A DNA stretch of 40,367 nt, from IMG/VR virus record IMGVR_UViG_3300025395_000015, positions 1 to 40,367 of that record, one strand, 5' to 3'. This document shows positions 23,112 through 30,079 of this stretch, in pieces. A program made the translations under genes and the position numbers. Source of the stretch: a virus. Every line of letters starts with the position of its first letter. Within the stretch, counting starts at the first letter, position 1. The notes below the pieces were generated by a model. The model saw only the letters and a program-made list of their open reading frames with translations. It did no database searches and was not told where the DNA came from.

Positions 23112-23115
23112 CCAC

Positions 23116-23147
23116 TTTTTTCTCTATATTATCATCTATATATCAAA
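23116..23147 (+). repeat. TTTTTTCTCT...ATCTATATAT intergenic repeat
   Basis: Same element as the copies at 27780, 28844, 29056 and 29152: a T-run, CTCT, an AT stretch, then ATCTATATAT. It lies in the 250-nt gap between two minus-strand genes, in which I see nothing else. Confidence 0.6.
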
Positions 23148-23367
23148 TAAAATCACTGAAATATCATAAAAAACCCTTCCATTTTACCCCATTTTCTTCC
23201 ATTTTGCTCCACTTTTGTTATATTTCTTAACAAATTACATATATAATATATCCTAATAATATACTAAAATTTACCCTACATAAGTAACTCAACGAGAACA
23301 CTTTATTTTAGGGAATTATATACCTATACTTAATGCTATAATACAGCTATTTTAGGAATTGTGAAGG

Positions 23368-25125
23368 TTAATATAATCTACTTCGCATATTTTCATAAAC
23401 ACTTTCTAATTTGAATGGAGTGTTCTTACTTACTTTTTGCTTTATAATATCTGGAACAACCTTACCATTCTTTTCCAAAAATTTAGCATAAGCCTTTGCA
23501 TTATATTCACTAATTGCATTCACTATAACATCAGGAACGTCTTTACCTTTCCTTGATAACAATAATGCATACTTATAAGAATTATTATGATCATTCGCTA
23601 TTCCATTAACAATAATTTCTGGAACTTCTTTTCCGTTCATAATTCTATTTTCCGCATAATAAAAAGAATAATCACCATCTGTTGCTATACTATGTAATAT
23701 AATTTCTGGAACTTCCATTCTTTTTCCTAATAACTCTTCCGCATAATCAAAAGCATTATCATGAATTTTCGCAATACCCGTTAATATACGATCTGAAACT
23801 TCTTTTCCTATCTTTAATAACAATCGAGCAAATAAATACGATTGATAACTATTAAAACATATCGCCCTTAATATAATATCAGGAACTTCCTTTTCATATT
23901 TATAAACTAATAATTCTGCAAACTCTTCGGCTGCACTTGCTCTCTGTGATATTCCTCTCAATACAATATCAGGAACTTCTTTTCCTGCCTTTAATAAATT
24001 CGCAGCATATTCTTTCGCAGTATCAAAACTAGAAGCTACTCCTTTCACTATATTATCAGGAACCTCTTTGTTATAATTTAATAATAATTTAGAATACTTG
24101 TTTGAATAAAATGCATCCTTTCCTATCTTATTAGAAACTATATTAGCAACCTCCATTCCTTTTCTAAATAATAACTCTGCAAACTCATACGCAAAATGCT
24201 CATCCGACATCTGACTAACAACTAATGAACGAACTTTAATCCATCTCTCCATTTCCGCTTTCGATAATGTGAGTAATCCATTCTCATTAATATTATGACC
24301 CATACTCAAATACTCGTTTCTTAAATTCTTATCTAACTTCGTAATATCAACATTCTTATAAAATCCACTCTTTATATATTCTTCCTTTTCTGAATATGAC
24401 AATCCATCAAAATCACCAGCATTAAACATATTCAACTTCTCTTCCTCTTCTTCACTCAATATATCATTCTTTATAACTCCACTTTCCAATACCCCTTTCA
24501 ATTCAGGAACCGTTGAAATCATCTCTCCTATTGTTGTATCCGTAGTTCCATGTCCTTGTTGCCCATTATCCGCCCATGTCCATTGATACTTTCCATTCTG
24601 TGCATCAATAACTATCATATGCGCAGGATCATTAAACCTATCTCCAACCTTCTTATTATCCCTATCCTTAACCGTAACAAAATAAAAAGCGGATGCTGCT
24701 CTTAACCTATACCCAATATACATGTTTCCTCCCATTGATCGAGATATACAAAAACTATACCCATTTCCTAATAATATCGCATCCTTCACATTACTTGCCT
24801 TATATACAACTACCTTACTATCCTCATATACCTTCAATCCTTCCTTGCTCTCTTTCGATGCATTACTTCCAGTCGATATATTATTCGGAAAATTCGCATC
24901 CATCACATGTTCCAATTCTTTCCATGTATATTGAAATGGGTCTTTCTTAACGATCTTGGAATTTCCTTTATACTTCTCAAACCTTTCCAAATAACCACGA
25001 ATAACATGATCACTTAAATGCTCATCCTCTTTCCTAAATTTATTAATAATCTTCTGAATCGCACTCTCAGAAAATTCCAAGATCAATCCTTCATATAAAT
25101 TCCCAAGTAATTTGAAATCTTTCAT
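23368..25125 (-). CDS. Probable virion protein with ~29-residue repeats, 585 aa
   Basis: The N-terminus MKDFKLLGNLYEGLILEFSE resembles the targeting peptides of the other late proteins and holds an ILE site. A middle module (AILLGNGYSFCISRSMGGNM, then YRLRAASAFYFV and AHMIVIDAQNG) recalls the Cys/Ser module of the 696-residue protein. From about residue 345 there are eight or nine helical repeats of 29-30 residues with the consensus GKEVPDIILxGIA...YAELLL, likely forming a solenoid. Upstream, TTAATATA lies 7 nt before the ATG, a weak late-box match. Function unknown. Confidence 0.55.
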   Translation of the reverse strand: MKDFKLLGNLYEGLILEFSESAIQKIINKFRKEDEHLSDHVIRGYLERFEKYKGNSKIVKKDPFQYTWKELEHVMDANFPNNISTGSNASKESKEGLKVYEDSKVVVYKASNVKDAILLGNGYSFCISRSMGGNMYIGYRLRAASAFYFVTVKDRDNKKVGDRFNDPAHMIVIDAQNGKYQWTWADNGQQGHGTTDTTIGEMISTVPELKGVLESGVIKNDILSEEEEEKLNMFNAGDFDGLSYSEKEEYIKSGFYKNVDITKLDKNLRNEYLSMGHNINENGLLTLSKAEMERWIKVRSLVVSQMSDEHFAYEFAELLFRKGMEVANIVSNKIGKDAFYSNKYSKLLLNYNKEVPDNIVKGVASSFDTAKEYAANLLKAGKEVPDIVLRGISQRASAAEEFAELLVYKYEKEVPDIILRAICFNSYQSYLFARLLLKIGKEVSDRILTGIAKIHDNAFDYAEELLGKRMEVPEIILHSIATDGDYSFYYAENRIMNGKEVPEIIVNGIANDHNNSYKYALLLSRKGKDVPDVIVNAISEYNAKAYAKFLEKNGKVVPDIIKQKVSKNTPFKLESVYENMRSRLY

Positions 25126-25136
25126 ACTACAATATA

Positions 25137-25523
25137 TTAACTATTGTATCGAACGTATGCTGTAGAATTAGAACCAGTAGAATATGATATTGTATTAGTT
25201 AAGGTGTTTAAATCACTATCACTAAATCCAGCAGATAATGTAATAGCACCACCACCAGTATTTAACGTTCCTGTTCCAGTCAATACTTTAAATACCCATC
25301 CCTTAGAACCAATCGGAATAACACCAACACTACTCGCAGAAACGGATACTACATTGCTCGTCACTGTTTGCCCTTGACCAGAATTCACAGCATACGTAGC
25401 CCTTGCATACATAGCCCTATTCTGATCATTCGCTACTGGTATCCATGAATGAGTTTCTGCTATCCCGACATTATAAGTAGGTATTCCATTCCCGCCCGTT
25501 AAAATTGGTGTTAAAGTTGCCAT
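25137..25523 (-). CDS. Small structural-type late protein, 128 aa
   Basis: Gly/Ser/Thr-rich, beta-type sequence (MATLTPILTGGNGIPTYNVG; VLTGTGTLNTGGGAITLSAG) typical of phage decoration or fibre-accessory proteins. TTAAATA lies 6 nt before the ATG. It lacks the targeting peptide seen on the other late proteins, which supports a surface structural role. Confidence 0.6.
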   Translation of the reverse strand: MATLTPILTGGNGIPTYNVGIAETHSWIPVANDQNRAMYARATYAVNSGQGQTVTSNVVSVSASSVGVIPIGSKGWVFKVLTGTGTLNTGGGAITLSAGFSDSDLNTLTNTISYSTGSNSTAYVRYNS

Positions 25524-25529
25524 ATATAT

Positions 25530-25536
25530 TATTTAA
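25530..25536 (-). promoter_or_regulatory. T4-type late promoter
   Basis: TTAAATA, 6 nt before the ATG at 25523. It lies immediately beside the divergent early promoter at 25546. Confidence 0.6.
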
Positions 25537-25545
25537 CAATTTTTA

Positions 25546-25574
25546 TTGACTTTTCAATATAAAAATCATACCAT
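25546..25574 (+). promoter_or_regulatory. Early-type promoter, leaderless spacing
   Basis: TTGACT, 17-nt spacer, TACCAT, then 6 nt to the ATG at 25581. Confidence 0.6.
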
Positions 25575-25580
25575 CCCTTC

Positions 25581-26132
25581 ATGCCTCTACAAGAAACTAT
25601 CACAAAAACTCTGCAAACCTTGGAAAATATCTCTGAAACCGTCAATACTTTCCAAAATTCTGCAAATGTCCACTGTATTAAAAATTGCGGTTCATGCTGC
25701 CTCTCAAATAATGTAACAGCCTCCATACTAGAAATGCTCCCAATCGCAAACTCCTTAATCCAATCAAACCAAGAAACCCATTACCTAAAAATACTTCCTT
25801 CCCGACATAACTCACCTTGCACCTTCTTCCACACAACTAAATTCTGCACCGTTTATAATCTCCGACCTTCAATCTGCCGACTATTCCCATTCGCTACTAC
25901 TAGAAATAAATTCAACCAACCTCAACTCCCACTCTGTAAATTAATAAAACTCCGCAATCCTTCCAACCATACCCCACTATTACAATTCTTGCCTCCTTCC
26001 TATATCCAAGAATCAAATAAACTCGACTCCATCAATCCAAACCTCTCTTACCAAAAATATAACATCAATACTGCAACCCTCCAATCAATCCAACTCATCC
26101 TCACCCATAACTCTTATAAAAATAATACTTGA
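25581..26132 (+). CDS. YkgJ-family cysteine-cluster protein
   Basis: 183 residues. CIKNCGSCC (C32, C36, C39, C40), CTFFHTTKFC (C80, C89) and YNLRPSICRLFPF (C99) reproduce the YkgJ-type pattern, a putative zinc- or iron-chelating domain. The gene is strikingly C-rich and G-poor on the plus strand, in line with the local strand bias. Its stop TGA lies inside the next promoter's -35 box. Biochemical role unknown. Confidence 0.8.
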   Translation: MPLQETITKTLQTLENISETVNTFQNSANVHCIKNCGSCCLSNNVTASILEMLPIANSLIQSNQETHYLKILPSRHNSPCTFFHTTKFCTVYNLRPSICRLFPFATTRNKFNQPQLPLCKLIKLRNPSNHTPLLQFLPPSYIQESNKLDSINPNLSYQKYNINTATLQSIQLILTHNSYKNNT

Positions 26133-26157
26133 CTTCCTTCCTTTTCTCTGCTAATCT
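26129..26157 (+). promoter_or_regulatory. Early-type promoter overlapping upstream stop
   Basis: TTGACT, 17-nt spacer, TAATCT, 9 nt to the ATG at 26167. The spacing fits, but the -10 is weak. Confidence 0.45.
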
Positions 26158-26166
26158 ATAAACATT

Positions 26167-26253
26167 ATGAAAGCAATAGAACTCGCAAATAAATTACTAC
26201 AAGATATACAATCCCGTAAAATAAACGGAAACCTTGAAATTTCACTATTCTAA
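26167..26253 (+). CDS. Very small protein, 28 aa
   Basis: MKAIELANKLLQDIQSRKIN and eight more residues. The opening resembles the N-terminus of a common small phage protein (MKAIELAxxLLxxP), so this may be a truncated relative. A promoter with the usual spacing precedes it. Confidence 0.45.
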   Translation: MKAIELANKLLQDIQSRKINGNLEISLF

Positions 26254-26257
26254 ATAT

Positions 26258-26503
26258 ATGGCAACTCTAATACAAGAACCAAACGATATCCCACTTGATA
26301 ACCTTCTACAAGGACAATTAGCAGTAATCACCGCTTGGGGACATAATGCTGTAATAGGCCAAATCGTACAAAGACATAATGATGATCTTATTGTAATTGG
26401 TCAAAATAATGCTTGGCCTGATATTTTTGACGGATCACAAAAAGCACTAAACGAATACCGAAGAGTAAAATGCCTCCCAAACGGCGCAACAATTAAAGTC
26501 TAA
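26258..26503 (+). CDS. Small protein of unknown function, 81 aa
   Basis: Begins MATLIQEPNDIPLDNLLQGQ, with a beta-rich body (LAVITAWGHNAVIGQIVQRH). The ATG lies four bases after the upstream stop; an in-frame TTG further upstream is less likely. No family recognised. Confidence 0.6.
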   Translation: MATLIQEPNDIPLDNLLQGQLAVITAWGHNAVIGQIVQRHNDDLIVIGQNNAWPDIFDGSQKALNEYRRVKCLPNGATIKV

Positions 26504-26508
26504 AATAT

Positions 26509-26721
26509 ATGACAATACAAAGAATTCCCAAAATAAATGAACTCTGGCAACTCGATACCCGAATAAAAGGCGACCCATTCCCACCTAAAAATATATCAAT
26601 ACCCCCTGTCAAAATACTCGGCGTTAAAGACGGTTGGGTAAGATACGAAATCGGCTCCATTATGCCTGATAATAGAACCACTATAGAAGACTTCACCAGA
26701 ATATATTACCCTCTAAATTAA
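26509..26721 (+). CDS. Small conserved phage-type protein, 70 aa
   Basis: INELWQLDTRIKGDPFPPKN, then VKILGVKDGWVRYEIGS and DNRTTIEDFTRIYYPLN, matches a common short phage pattern (DGWVRY...F...Y) that looks like a small beta barrel. Function unknown. Confidence 0.6.
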   Translation: MTIQRIPKINELWQLDTRIKGDPFPPKNISIPPVKILGVKDGWVRYEIGSIMPDNRTTIEDFTRIYYPLN

Positions 26722-26730
26722 TACAACACT

Positions 26731-26874
26731 ATGAATAACCTAAACGATGAAAATAACGACGAATCCCCTGCAATATTCCTACTATACTTCATCCTATCAA
26801 TTCCAATCAGCGCAATTGTATTTTCATTACTCATTATCCTAGCAGCAAAAATCTCTCTGTATCTTAACTTATAA
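26731..26874 (+). CDS. Single-span membrane protein, 47 aa
   Basis: An acidic start (NNLNDENNDESP) followed by a long hydrophobic segment (AIFLLYFILSIPISAIVFSL and on). It is placed cleanly between neighbouring genes in the operon. Function unknown. Confidence 0.6.
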   Translation: MNNLNDENNDESPAIFLLYFILSIPISAIVFSLLIILAAKISLYLNL

Positions 26875-26886
26875 TAATCCCAAAAT

Positions 26887-27198
26887 ATGAATAATTACAC
26901 AATCCTCGGAAACCATAAATTCCAAAAACTTGCACAACTACTTGATAACAATTCCAAACTCTGGAAAAAAATATCAAGAATGATTCAAAAAGCAAACTAT
27001 AAAGCTTATAATACAAAATGCTCCACCTATAACTACTCCACCTATAATGATCTAATCCGTAACTCTATCCAACAATCACTTCAAGATACTACACTACCTG
27101 AACCCATCAAAGAAGAACTCAGAAATATCTACCACCTAAAACACCCTTCTGACGGTTGGTGGAAAGATATGAAACGATACCCACAACAATGGATTTAA
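26887..27198 (+). CDS. Protein of unknown function, 103 aa
   Basis: A basic, Tyr/Asn-rich protein ending DGWWKDMKRYPQQWI. Its end overlaps the convergent HNH gene by 4 nt. No family recognised. Confidence 0.55.
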   Translation: MNNYTILGNHKFQKLAQLLDNNSKLWKKISRMIQKANYKAYNTKCSTYNYSTYNDLIRNSIQQSLQDTTLPEPIKEELRNIYHLKHPSDGWWKDMKRYPQQWI

Positions 27199-27668
27199 TC
27201 TATATACTCTAACCCTAACTCCATAACCCCTTCATACCTCTTACTCTTCCAAAAATTAGACGCATTCCTAGCGATTTTTACCCGACTCTCCCTAGGTATA
27301 TCTAAATGATTATCCCTACTGTTCCCTATCCATATGTTGTCCTCTATATTATTTAAACTATCTCCATCCTTATGCCTCACCACTATTCTAGGCATCACAA
27401 CCGCTAACCCATACTTCTGATACGCAATAAAACGATGTAACGATATATTAACATCCAATAACTTAACCCTCTTCGTTATATATGGCGTTACCCGATTCTT
27501 CCTGTTCTCCTTAATCTCTTCCTTCAATTGCTTACCATACGGATTATATAAAACTTCTCCAATCACCCTATACCCCCTCTCATACCCCTCGATTATTACC
27601 CTGTCTGCTTTTGATAACTTCTTCCCTATCAAACACTCTATCCTTTCTATCTTCTCTTTTATTTCCAT
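27195..27668 (-). CDS. HNH endonuclease (homing type)
   Basis: 157 residues. LHRFIAYQKYG (H78), VVRHKDGDSLNNIEDNIWIG (H99, N106/N107, N111) and SRDNHLD (H121) give the HNH nuclease core with the N-L-x-W/I pattern common in phage homing endonucleases. The N-terminal region is basic. It stands beside the putative origin and could be a selfish insertion. Its promoter gives a leaderless start. Confidence 0.8.
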   Translation of the reverse strand: MEIKEKIERIECLIGKKLSKADRVIIEGYERGYRVIGEVLYNPYGKQLKEEIKENRKNRVTPYITKRVKLLDVNISLHRFIAYQKYGLAVVMPRIVVRHKDGDSLNNIEDNIWIGNSRDNHLDIPRESRVKIARNASNFWKSKRYEGVMELGLEYID

Positions 27669-27674
27669 ACCCTT

Positions 27675-27702
27675 ATCTTACCACACTTACTCACAATTTC
27701 AA
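27675..27702 (-). promoter_or_regulatory. Early-type promoter, leaderless spacing
   Basis: TTGAAA, 16-nt spacer, TAAGAT, 6 nt, ATG at 27668. Confidence 0.6.
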
Positions 27703-27779
27703 TAACCTTTTTGTAATCCTCTGCAATCCCCCTTCCCTTAAGAACAATTCATCGCAAATCCATCACAAATATCTACCCA

Positions 27780-27812
27780 TTTTTTTCTCTAACTTAATAT
27801 CTATATATAAAA
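27780..27812 (+). repeat. TTTTTTTCTCT...ATCTATATAT repeat
   Basis: T-run, CTCT, AT-rich linker, ATCTATATAT; copies also at 23116, 28844, 29056 and 29152. Confidence 0.7.
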
Positions 27813-27888
27813 TACCATCCACAATACGAAATTATACCCAAATTCTACCATTCTGACACGTATATAACAAAATGTCAAGAAAATTCAA

Positions 27889-27928
27889 TTTACTCTGGAA
27901 AAAAGTAGAAATGCCCCAGGAGAATTAT
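27889..27928 (+). repeat. 40-nt direct repeat, copy 1
   Basis: Shares TTTACTCTG and AGTAGAAATGC with the copy at 28964-29003; the two copies flank the composition switch in the same orientation. Confidence 0.7.
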
Positions 27929-28190
27929 CAAAAAATACCCCAAAATACCAACCCAATAAAATAACACAAATATCCCTGAAATCCAATTACAAAATACGAA
28001 AAATACTTACAAAACACCATGAAATATGAATTACTATGATACCTACCCATTCTCTAAAGTAGGATAATTATATACCATTATCTTTTTTTAGTTATCGAAA
28101 CCTGAGTATTATATTCTAAAATAGGTATGTTTTCAAAATCTTCCAAAACCGGAGAATAATTTCAATGTGTGTTATCAGTATATTATTTTC

Positions 28191-28210
28191 AAAACATCCT
28201 AAAACATCCT
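28191..28210 (+). repeat. Tandem decamer AAAACATCCT x2
   Basis: Two perfect adjacent copies of AAAACATCCT, followed by AAAACCGGAAAAC, right at the composition switch. They are iteron-like but few. Confidence 0.65.
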
Positions 28211-28523
28211 AAAACCGGAAAACAGTTGCCGGTCCTATATATTTTTAAAATTTTTTTGGTATGTTTCCTCGCGTCACGGAAATTTTTATTATCTATATTG
28301 AAATTTTAGTATAGATTACAAGTGGGTATTTTCCTATGATTGGTGAGGTTTATGGTGATTTTCTCGTTGGAGTATGTATATAAAGATTACCAGAAGGTGT
28401 GATAAACGAGCCAGGAAGGGAATGTAGGTGGGTTTGAGAGGAAATTGGTATCTTGGCAAGGTTTTATAATAATTTCTGTTTACAGGGGAATTATAAAGGA
28501 TTGCCGAAAATAAGAAAATGGTA

Positions 28524-28551
28524 TTGACAAGTTTGGAAATTGTAGTAAAGT
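28524..28551 (+). promoter_or_regulatory. Early-type promoter, leaderless spacing
   Basis: TTGACA, 16-nt spacer, TAAAGT, then 6 nt to the ATG at 28558. This favours 28558 over the ATG six bases earlier. Confidence 0.65.
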
Positions 28552-28557
28552 ATGGGT

Positions 28558-28758
28558 ATGAGCAACGAATATGAAGAAACAACAGTAGGGTATAGTAATT
28601 ATGGTGAGGCTATAGAGTATATGGAGAGTGTGGTTAGGGGTATAGAGGAAGGAGTTGGGGTGAAGTTTATTAAGGGGGAGGAATTGGAAGATGTGTATAC
28701 TCGGATAGATATGGCTAGGAGTTTGAGGGTAGCGATTAATTTTTTGAGGGGAGTATAA
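28558..28758 (+). CDS. Small acidic protein, 66 aa
   Basis: SNEYEETTVGYSNYGEAIEY and VRGIEEGVGVKFIKGEELED; a helical protein with no recognised family. The plus strand is extremely G-rich here (29 G and no C in 28621-28680). First gene on the right side of the putative origin. Confidence 0.6.
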   Translation: MSNEYEETTVGYSNYGEAIEYMESVVRGIEEGVGVKFIKGEELEDVYTRIDMARSLRVAINFLRGV

Positions 28759-28759
28759 T

Positions 28760-28837
28760 ATGGGGATAAGTGATATACTGGTAATAGTATTTGTGGTAGT
28801 GGTGGTGATGTGGTTAGTGAATAATACATCTTTTTAA
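28760..28837 (+). CDS. Tiny membrane peptide, 25 aa
   Basis: GISDILVIVFVVVVVMWLVN is almost wholly hydrophobic, a single membrane span. It starts one base after the upstream stop, in the TAA-T-ATG arrangement seen at other internal cistrons. Function unknown. Confidence 0.45.
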   Translation: MGISDILVIVFVVVVVMWLVNNTSF

Positions 28838-28843
28838 TTAGGG

Positions 28844-28875
28844 TTTTTTTCTCTGAGTTATTATCTATATATAAA
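28844..28875 (+). repeat. TTTTTTTCTCT...ATCTATATAT repeat
   Basis: Same element as at 27780; here it is followed about 20 nt later by GGAACCTTGTATTATG. Confidence 0.7.
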
Positions 28876-28896
28876 TGATAATATAAAGGGGTATGG

Positions 28897-28912
28897 GGAA
28901 CCTTGTATTATG
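28897..28912 (+). repeat. GGAACCTTGTATTATG, copy 1
   Basis: Identical 16-mer at 29109-29124, each downstream of a T-run repeat by a similar distance. Confidence 0.7.
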
Positions 28913-28963
28913 GCATATTTTGGGTATATTTGCAAGGAAATTTTGAAAAGTTGATTTTGTGGA

Positions 28964-29003
28964 TTTACTCTGTAGAAAAGTAGAAATGCTCTAGGGGAAA
29001 TAT
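28964..29003 (+). repeat. 40-nt direct repeat, copy 2
   Basis: Matches 27889-27928 (TTTACTCTG, AGTAGAAATGC, AGG). Confidence 0.7.
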
Positions 29004-29055
29004 GGAAAAAATCCTATATTAAAATCTCATAGAAACCTCGTCTAAATTTTACCGA

Positions 29056-29091
29056 TTTTTTTCTCTGGTTTATCATCTATATATAAAATTA
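29056..29091 (+). repeat. TTTTTTTCTCT...ATCTATATAT repeat
   Basis: Same element; followed by the second GGAACCTTGTATTATG, so this and the 28844 copy form a duplicated composite of about 70 bp. Confidence 0.7.
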
Positions 29092-29108
29092 TGAGGGAAA
29101 GGATATGT

Positions 29109-29124
29109 GGAACCTTGTATTATG
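29109..29124 (+). repeat. GGAACCTTGTATTATG, copy 2
   Basis: Identical to 28897-28912. Confidence 0.7.
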
Positions 29125-29151
29125 TGGTATAGGATGGTAAGAAGTCGAGGA

Positions 29152-29182
29152 TTTTTTTCTCTGAATTATTATCTATATATTG
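29152..29182 (+). repeat. TTTTTTTCTCT...ATCTATATAT repeat
   Basis: Fourth copy in this region, just upstream of the promoter at 29196. Confidence 0.7.
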
Positions 29183-29195
29183 AAAATAAAAAGTA

Positions 29196-29224
29196 TTGAC
29201 AAAGGAAATAAAATATGATAAAGT
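29196..29224 (+). promoter_or_regulatory. Promoter of putative ncRNA 1
   Basis: TTGACA, 17-nt spacer, TAAAGT preceded by TGA (extended -10). No gene starts at the usual 6-10 nt distance. Confidence 0.55.
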
Positions 29225-29230
29225 TAGTAA

Positions 29231-29347
29231 AGGGGTAAATTTTTAGTATGGTTACAGGTTCGGTGTATAATAATCAGCTAAATTGGTCTATTGATATTCC
29301 GTTATCAGACCTCTTCTTGATGTTTTAGAGAATATCAGAAAGTTTAT
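29231..29347 (+). ncRNA. Putative small RNA 1
   Basis: The segment from the promoter through AGGTTCGGTGTATAATAATC is homologous to a second locus at 34705-34797. TGATATTC at 29292-29299 pairs perfectly with GAATATCA at 29340-29347, giving a hairpin with an open loop. A 26-codon frame (ATG at 29248) exists but is not conserved in the second locus. The exact ends are unknown. Confidence 0.35.
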
Positions 29348-29462
29348 AAAGGTGCAAGGAAAAAGATTGGAAATTTTTAGTATGTGATTTTGATATAGTC
29401 ACCGATTCATTTTACCATAAAAAATTGTATTTGTCAAGTAATTAATTTTGGTGATATTGGGA

Positions 29463-29545
29463 TGGGAGCACCAGTTTAATTATAGTATAGATTTGGGAAG
29501 ATTGCAAGGATTATTTTGTAGAAAAAGTTGTTGCAAAGATTCCAA
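29463..29545 (+). repeat. Promoter-proximal repeat, copy A
   Basis: GGAGCACCAGTTTAATTATA, then GGGAAGATTGCAAGG and GTTGTTGCAAAGATTCCAAG; nearly the same 80 bases precede the gene at 30080. The 3' part supplies the TTGCAA -35 box. Confidence 0.75.
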
Positions 29546-29559
29546 GTATGGTATATGGT
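29531..29559 (+). promoter_or_regulatory. Early-type promoter
   Basis: TTGCAA, 17-nt spacer, TATGGT, then 8 nt to the ATG at 29568. Confidence 0.5.
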
Positions 29560-29567
29560 GAGTTGAT

Positions 29568-29972
29568 ATGAAAAGAGAGAAAAATGTAATAGATGGTGGG
29601 TTATGGGCAAGTAATGTATTGAATACTAAGAATCATTTGAGTAATTATTTGAGGAGTAATGGGTGGATATGTTTGAGGGTATCTGCTATGGGGGATGCTA
29701 CGAAGTATTTGAAGCGTGAAGGGTGGATTAAGGTAGATCATGCGGGTATAAACAACCGGAATGGATTTGATTGGATGAAGTCAGGATTTACGTTAGATGA
29801 AGCTCGGGTATTTAATTGGAGCAAGTATTCTAAGTTAGGGTTAGTGGGGATTGCTTTTTGGATGAGTCGGAGTCAGGTTAGTGGAAATCATACTTTTAGT
29901 TCTTTACAGTGGGTGAGTCGAGCAATTATTGACAAGGAATTTAACGAGAAATATCCAACGGGTAGAAGGTAA
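29568..29972 (+). CDS. Protein of unknown function, 134 aa
   Basis: A basic, Trp-rich protein (REKNVIDGGLWASNVLNTKN; HTFSSLQWVSRAIIDKEF) with no recognised motif. The next gene is preceded by a copy of the same upstream repeat, so the two are likely co-regulated. Confidence 0.6.
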   Translation: MKREKNVIDGGLWASNVLNTKNHLSNYLRSNGWICLRVSAMGDATKYLKREGWIKVDHAGINNRNGFDWMKSGFTLDEARVFNWSKYSKLGLVGIAFWMSRSQVSGNHTFSSLQWVSRAIIDKEFNEKYPTGRR

Positions 29973-29973
29973 C

Positions 29974-30058
29974 ATGAGAGCACCAGTTTAATTATAGCAT
30001 GAATTTGGGAAGATTGCAAGGATTATTTTATATAAAAAAGTTCTTGCAAATATTCCAA
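29974..30058 (+). repeat. Promoter-proximal repeat, copy B
   Basis: Second copy of the module at 29463-29545. A shorter relative (ATTGCAAGGATTATTTT, then TCTTGCAAA) lies at 34799-34835. Confidence 0.75.
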
Positions 30059-30070
30059 GGGTGTTATAGA
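30044..30070 (+). promoter_or_regulatory. Early-type promoter
   Basis: TTGCAA, 15-nt spacer, TATAGA, then 9 nt to the ATG at 30080. A frame open from 29999 runs through this promoter and is not used as the start. Confidence 0.55.
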
Positions 30071-30079
30071 GTGTGTGGT

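Larger units (their letters stand above)
27703..28523. other. Non-coding, repeat-bearing region with strand-composition switch
   Basis: No convincing gene is seen. It holds the T-run repeat at 27780, a 40-nt repeat at 27889, the tandem decamer at 28191-28210 and short CCGG-containing inverted segments near 28211-28236. Plus-strand composition turns from C-rich to G-rich between about 28210 and 28330. It is a candidate replication origin. Confidence 0.5.
28838..29530. other. Non-coding region with three T-run repeats and an ncRNA-like locus
   Basis: No gene above 26 codons is seen. It contains T-run repeats at 28844, 29056 and 29152, the second 40-nt repeat, two copies of GGAACCTTGTATTATG (28897, 29109), a promoter at 29196 followed by a possible structured RNA, and the start of a promoter-proximal repeat at 29463. 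Confidence 0.55.

Noticed and set aside
22297-23115. Longer start of the ATPase at 23115
   Set aside because: It would place a perfect TATAAT promoter inside the coding region and adds a poorly plausible N-terminus; the ATG at 23073 directly precedes the conserved domain.
29248-29328. 26-codon frame MVTGSVYNNQLNWSIDIPLS in the putative RNA locus
   Set aside because: The homologous locus at 34705 has only a six-codon frame at the same place, and the promoter-to-ATG distance (23 nt) does not follow the rule of coding genes here.
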